From: Henningerozyma blattae CBS 6284
Taxonomy: Eukaryota > Ascomycota > Saccharomycetes > Saccharomycetales > Saccharomycetaceae
Length of the DNA: 64,000 nt
Reading direction: 5' to 3'
Assembly: GCF_000315915.1 (NCBI RefSeq)
Contig: NC_020188.1
Coordinates: 1,195,501-1,259,500, forward strand
In this document: positions 63,771 to 64,000 of the stretch, piece by piece
Layout of the letters: every line of letters starts with the position of its first letter
How positions within the stretch are numbered: position 1 is the stretch's first letter
Made by a program: the position numbers and the translations under genes
The notes under the pieces: model-generated
Told to the model about the DNA's origin: nothing
What the model saw: only the letters and a program-made list of their open reading frames with translations
Database searches by the model: none

Positions 63771-64000
63771 ATGTCTTCAACTAATTCTAAGAAATTAAAC
63801 TCTACAATGAACAATAGCTTGAGGAAAAAATATATCCAGTCATCTCTACGAATAAATTCCAAAAATTCCAAAAATATTTTTGAAAGATGTTATAATTGTA
63901 ATATGGTATATAATAAAGATTCAGCCATAGATTTAAATAATCATAAAAAGTTCCACGATTTATCTTTGAATGGACGTAACTGGAACAAGAGCTGGGGTGA
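63771..64000 (+). CDS. ECO1: Eco1 cohesin acetyltransferase, 5' part (runs off window)
   Basis: An ATG at 63771 opens a frame that continues past the window end (76 full codons). After a basic N-terminus with RKKYIQSSLRI (a PIP-box-like start) comes a C2H2 zinc finger: CYNCNMVY, then HKKFHDL with the two histidines and GRNWNKSWG. The same order and wording (C-x2-C-x-M-x-Y ... H-x3-H ... G-R-x-W) are found in the zinc finger of S. cerevisiae Eco1 (YFR027W). Eco1 acetylates Smc3 to establish sister-chromatid cohesion in S phase. The acetyltransferase domain lies beyond the window. The ATG is preceded by an MCB-containing promoter. Confidence 0.88.
   Translation, partial: MSSTNSKKLNSTMNNSLRKKYIQSSLRINSKNSKNIFERCYNCNMVYNKDSAIDLNNHKKFHDLSLNGRNWNKSWG

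Noticed and set aside
1..64000. CRISPR arrays, bacterial operons, ribosome binding sites, riboswitches
   Set aside because: None seen, and not expected in a yeast nuclear sequence.

Overview
The window is nuclear DNA from a budding yeast of the family Saccharomycetaceae. Coding density is low, non-coding DNA is strongly AT-rich, genes are nearly all intron-less with short poly(A/T) tracts around them, the code is standard, and almost every recognisable protein has its best-known relative in Saccharomyces cerevisiae. I cannot fix the genus. The long AT-rich spacers and the number of secreted low-complexity proteins would fit Kazachstania, Naumovozyma or Tetrapisispora-like yeasts.

Gene order is a shuffled version of the S. 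cerevisiae chromosome VI right arm (YFR genes) mixed with its ohnolog partners on chromosomes XV (YOL) and VIII (YHR). Left part (1-11.6 kb): RBP95, an unknown gene with a duplicated acidic motif, the alpha-arrestin ROG3/ROD1, a possible spliced micro-gene, and ATG18. Transposon-rich region 1 (11.6-14 kb): a dead quinone reductase, an LTR-like segment, tRNA-Tyr and two different LTRs. Central block (16-29 kb): CDC14, PES4/MIP6, LSB3/YSC84, a secreted Cys-Thr-repeat protein broken by an assembly gap, a small secreted ORF, and prolyl-tRNA synthetase. Transposon-rich region 2 (29.6-33.4 kb): a secreted membrane-type protein with Kex2-like sites and an inverted relic of itself, a second tRNA-Tyr + LTR unit, a second copy of the 617-bp LTR with intact target duplication, and a pseudogene. 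Right block (34-51 kb): TOS7/DCV1, IOC3, CMK1/2, GSY1, AIP5 and an IGD1-like gene. Far right (52-64 kb): a tight tRNA-Ala/tRNA-Gly pair, a GPI-anchored mucin with a frameshift, AUR1, DIS3 and the 5' end of ECO1.

Themes: glycogen and kinase signalling (GSY1, CMK, IGD1-like), chromatin, cell cycle and cohesion (IOC3, CDC14, ECO1), RNA metabolism (RBP95, PES4, DIS3), membrane traffic and autophagy (ROG3, ATG18, LSB3, AUR1), and fast-evolving cell-surface proteins. The most notable points are: an 11-bp tandem expansion that puts an in-frame TGA into AIP5 without changing the frame; a cluster of four perfect pleiotropic-drug-response elements in front of a tiny, apparently frameshifted ORF; a tRNA-Ala/tRNA-Gly pair only 4 nt apart; paired tRNA-Tyr/LTR repeats at both ends of an 18-kb block; and a candidate two-exon micro-gene between ROG3 and ATG18. 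Two 20-N runs are assembly placeholders, both inside repeats.
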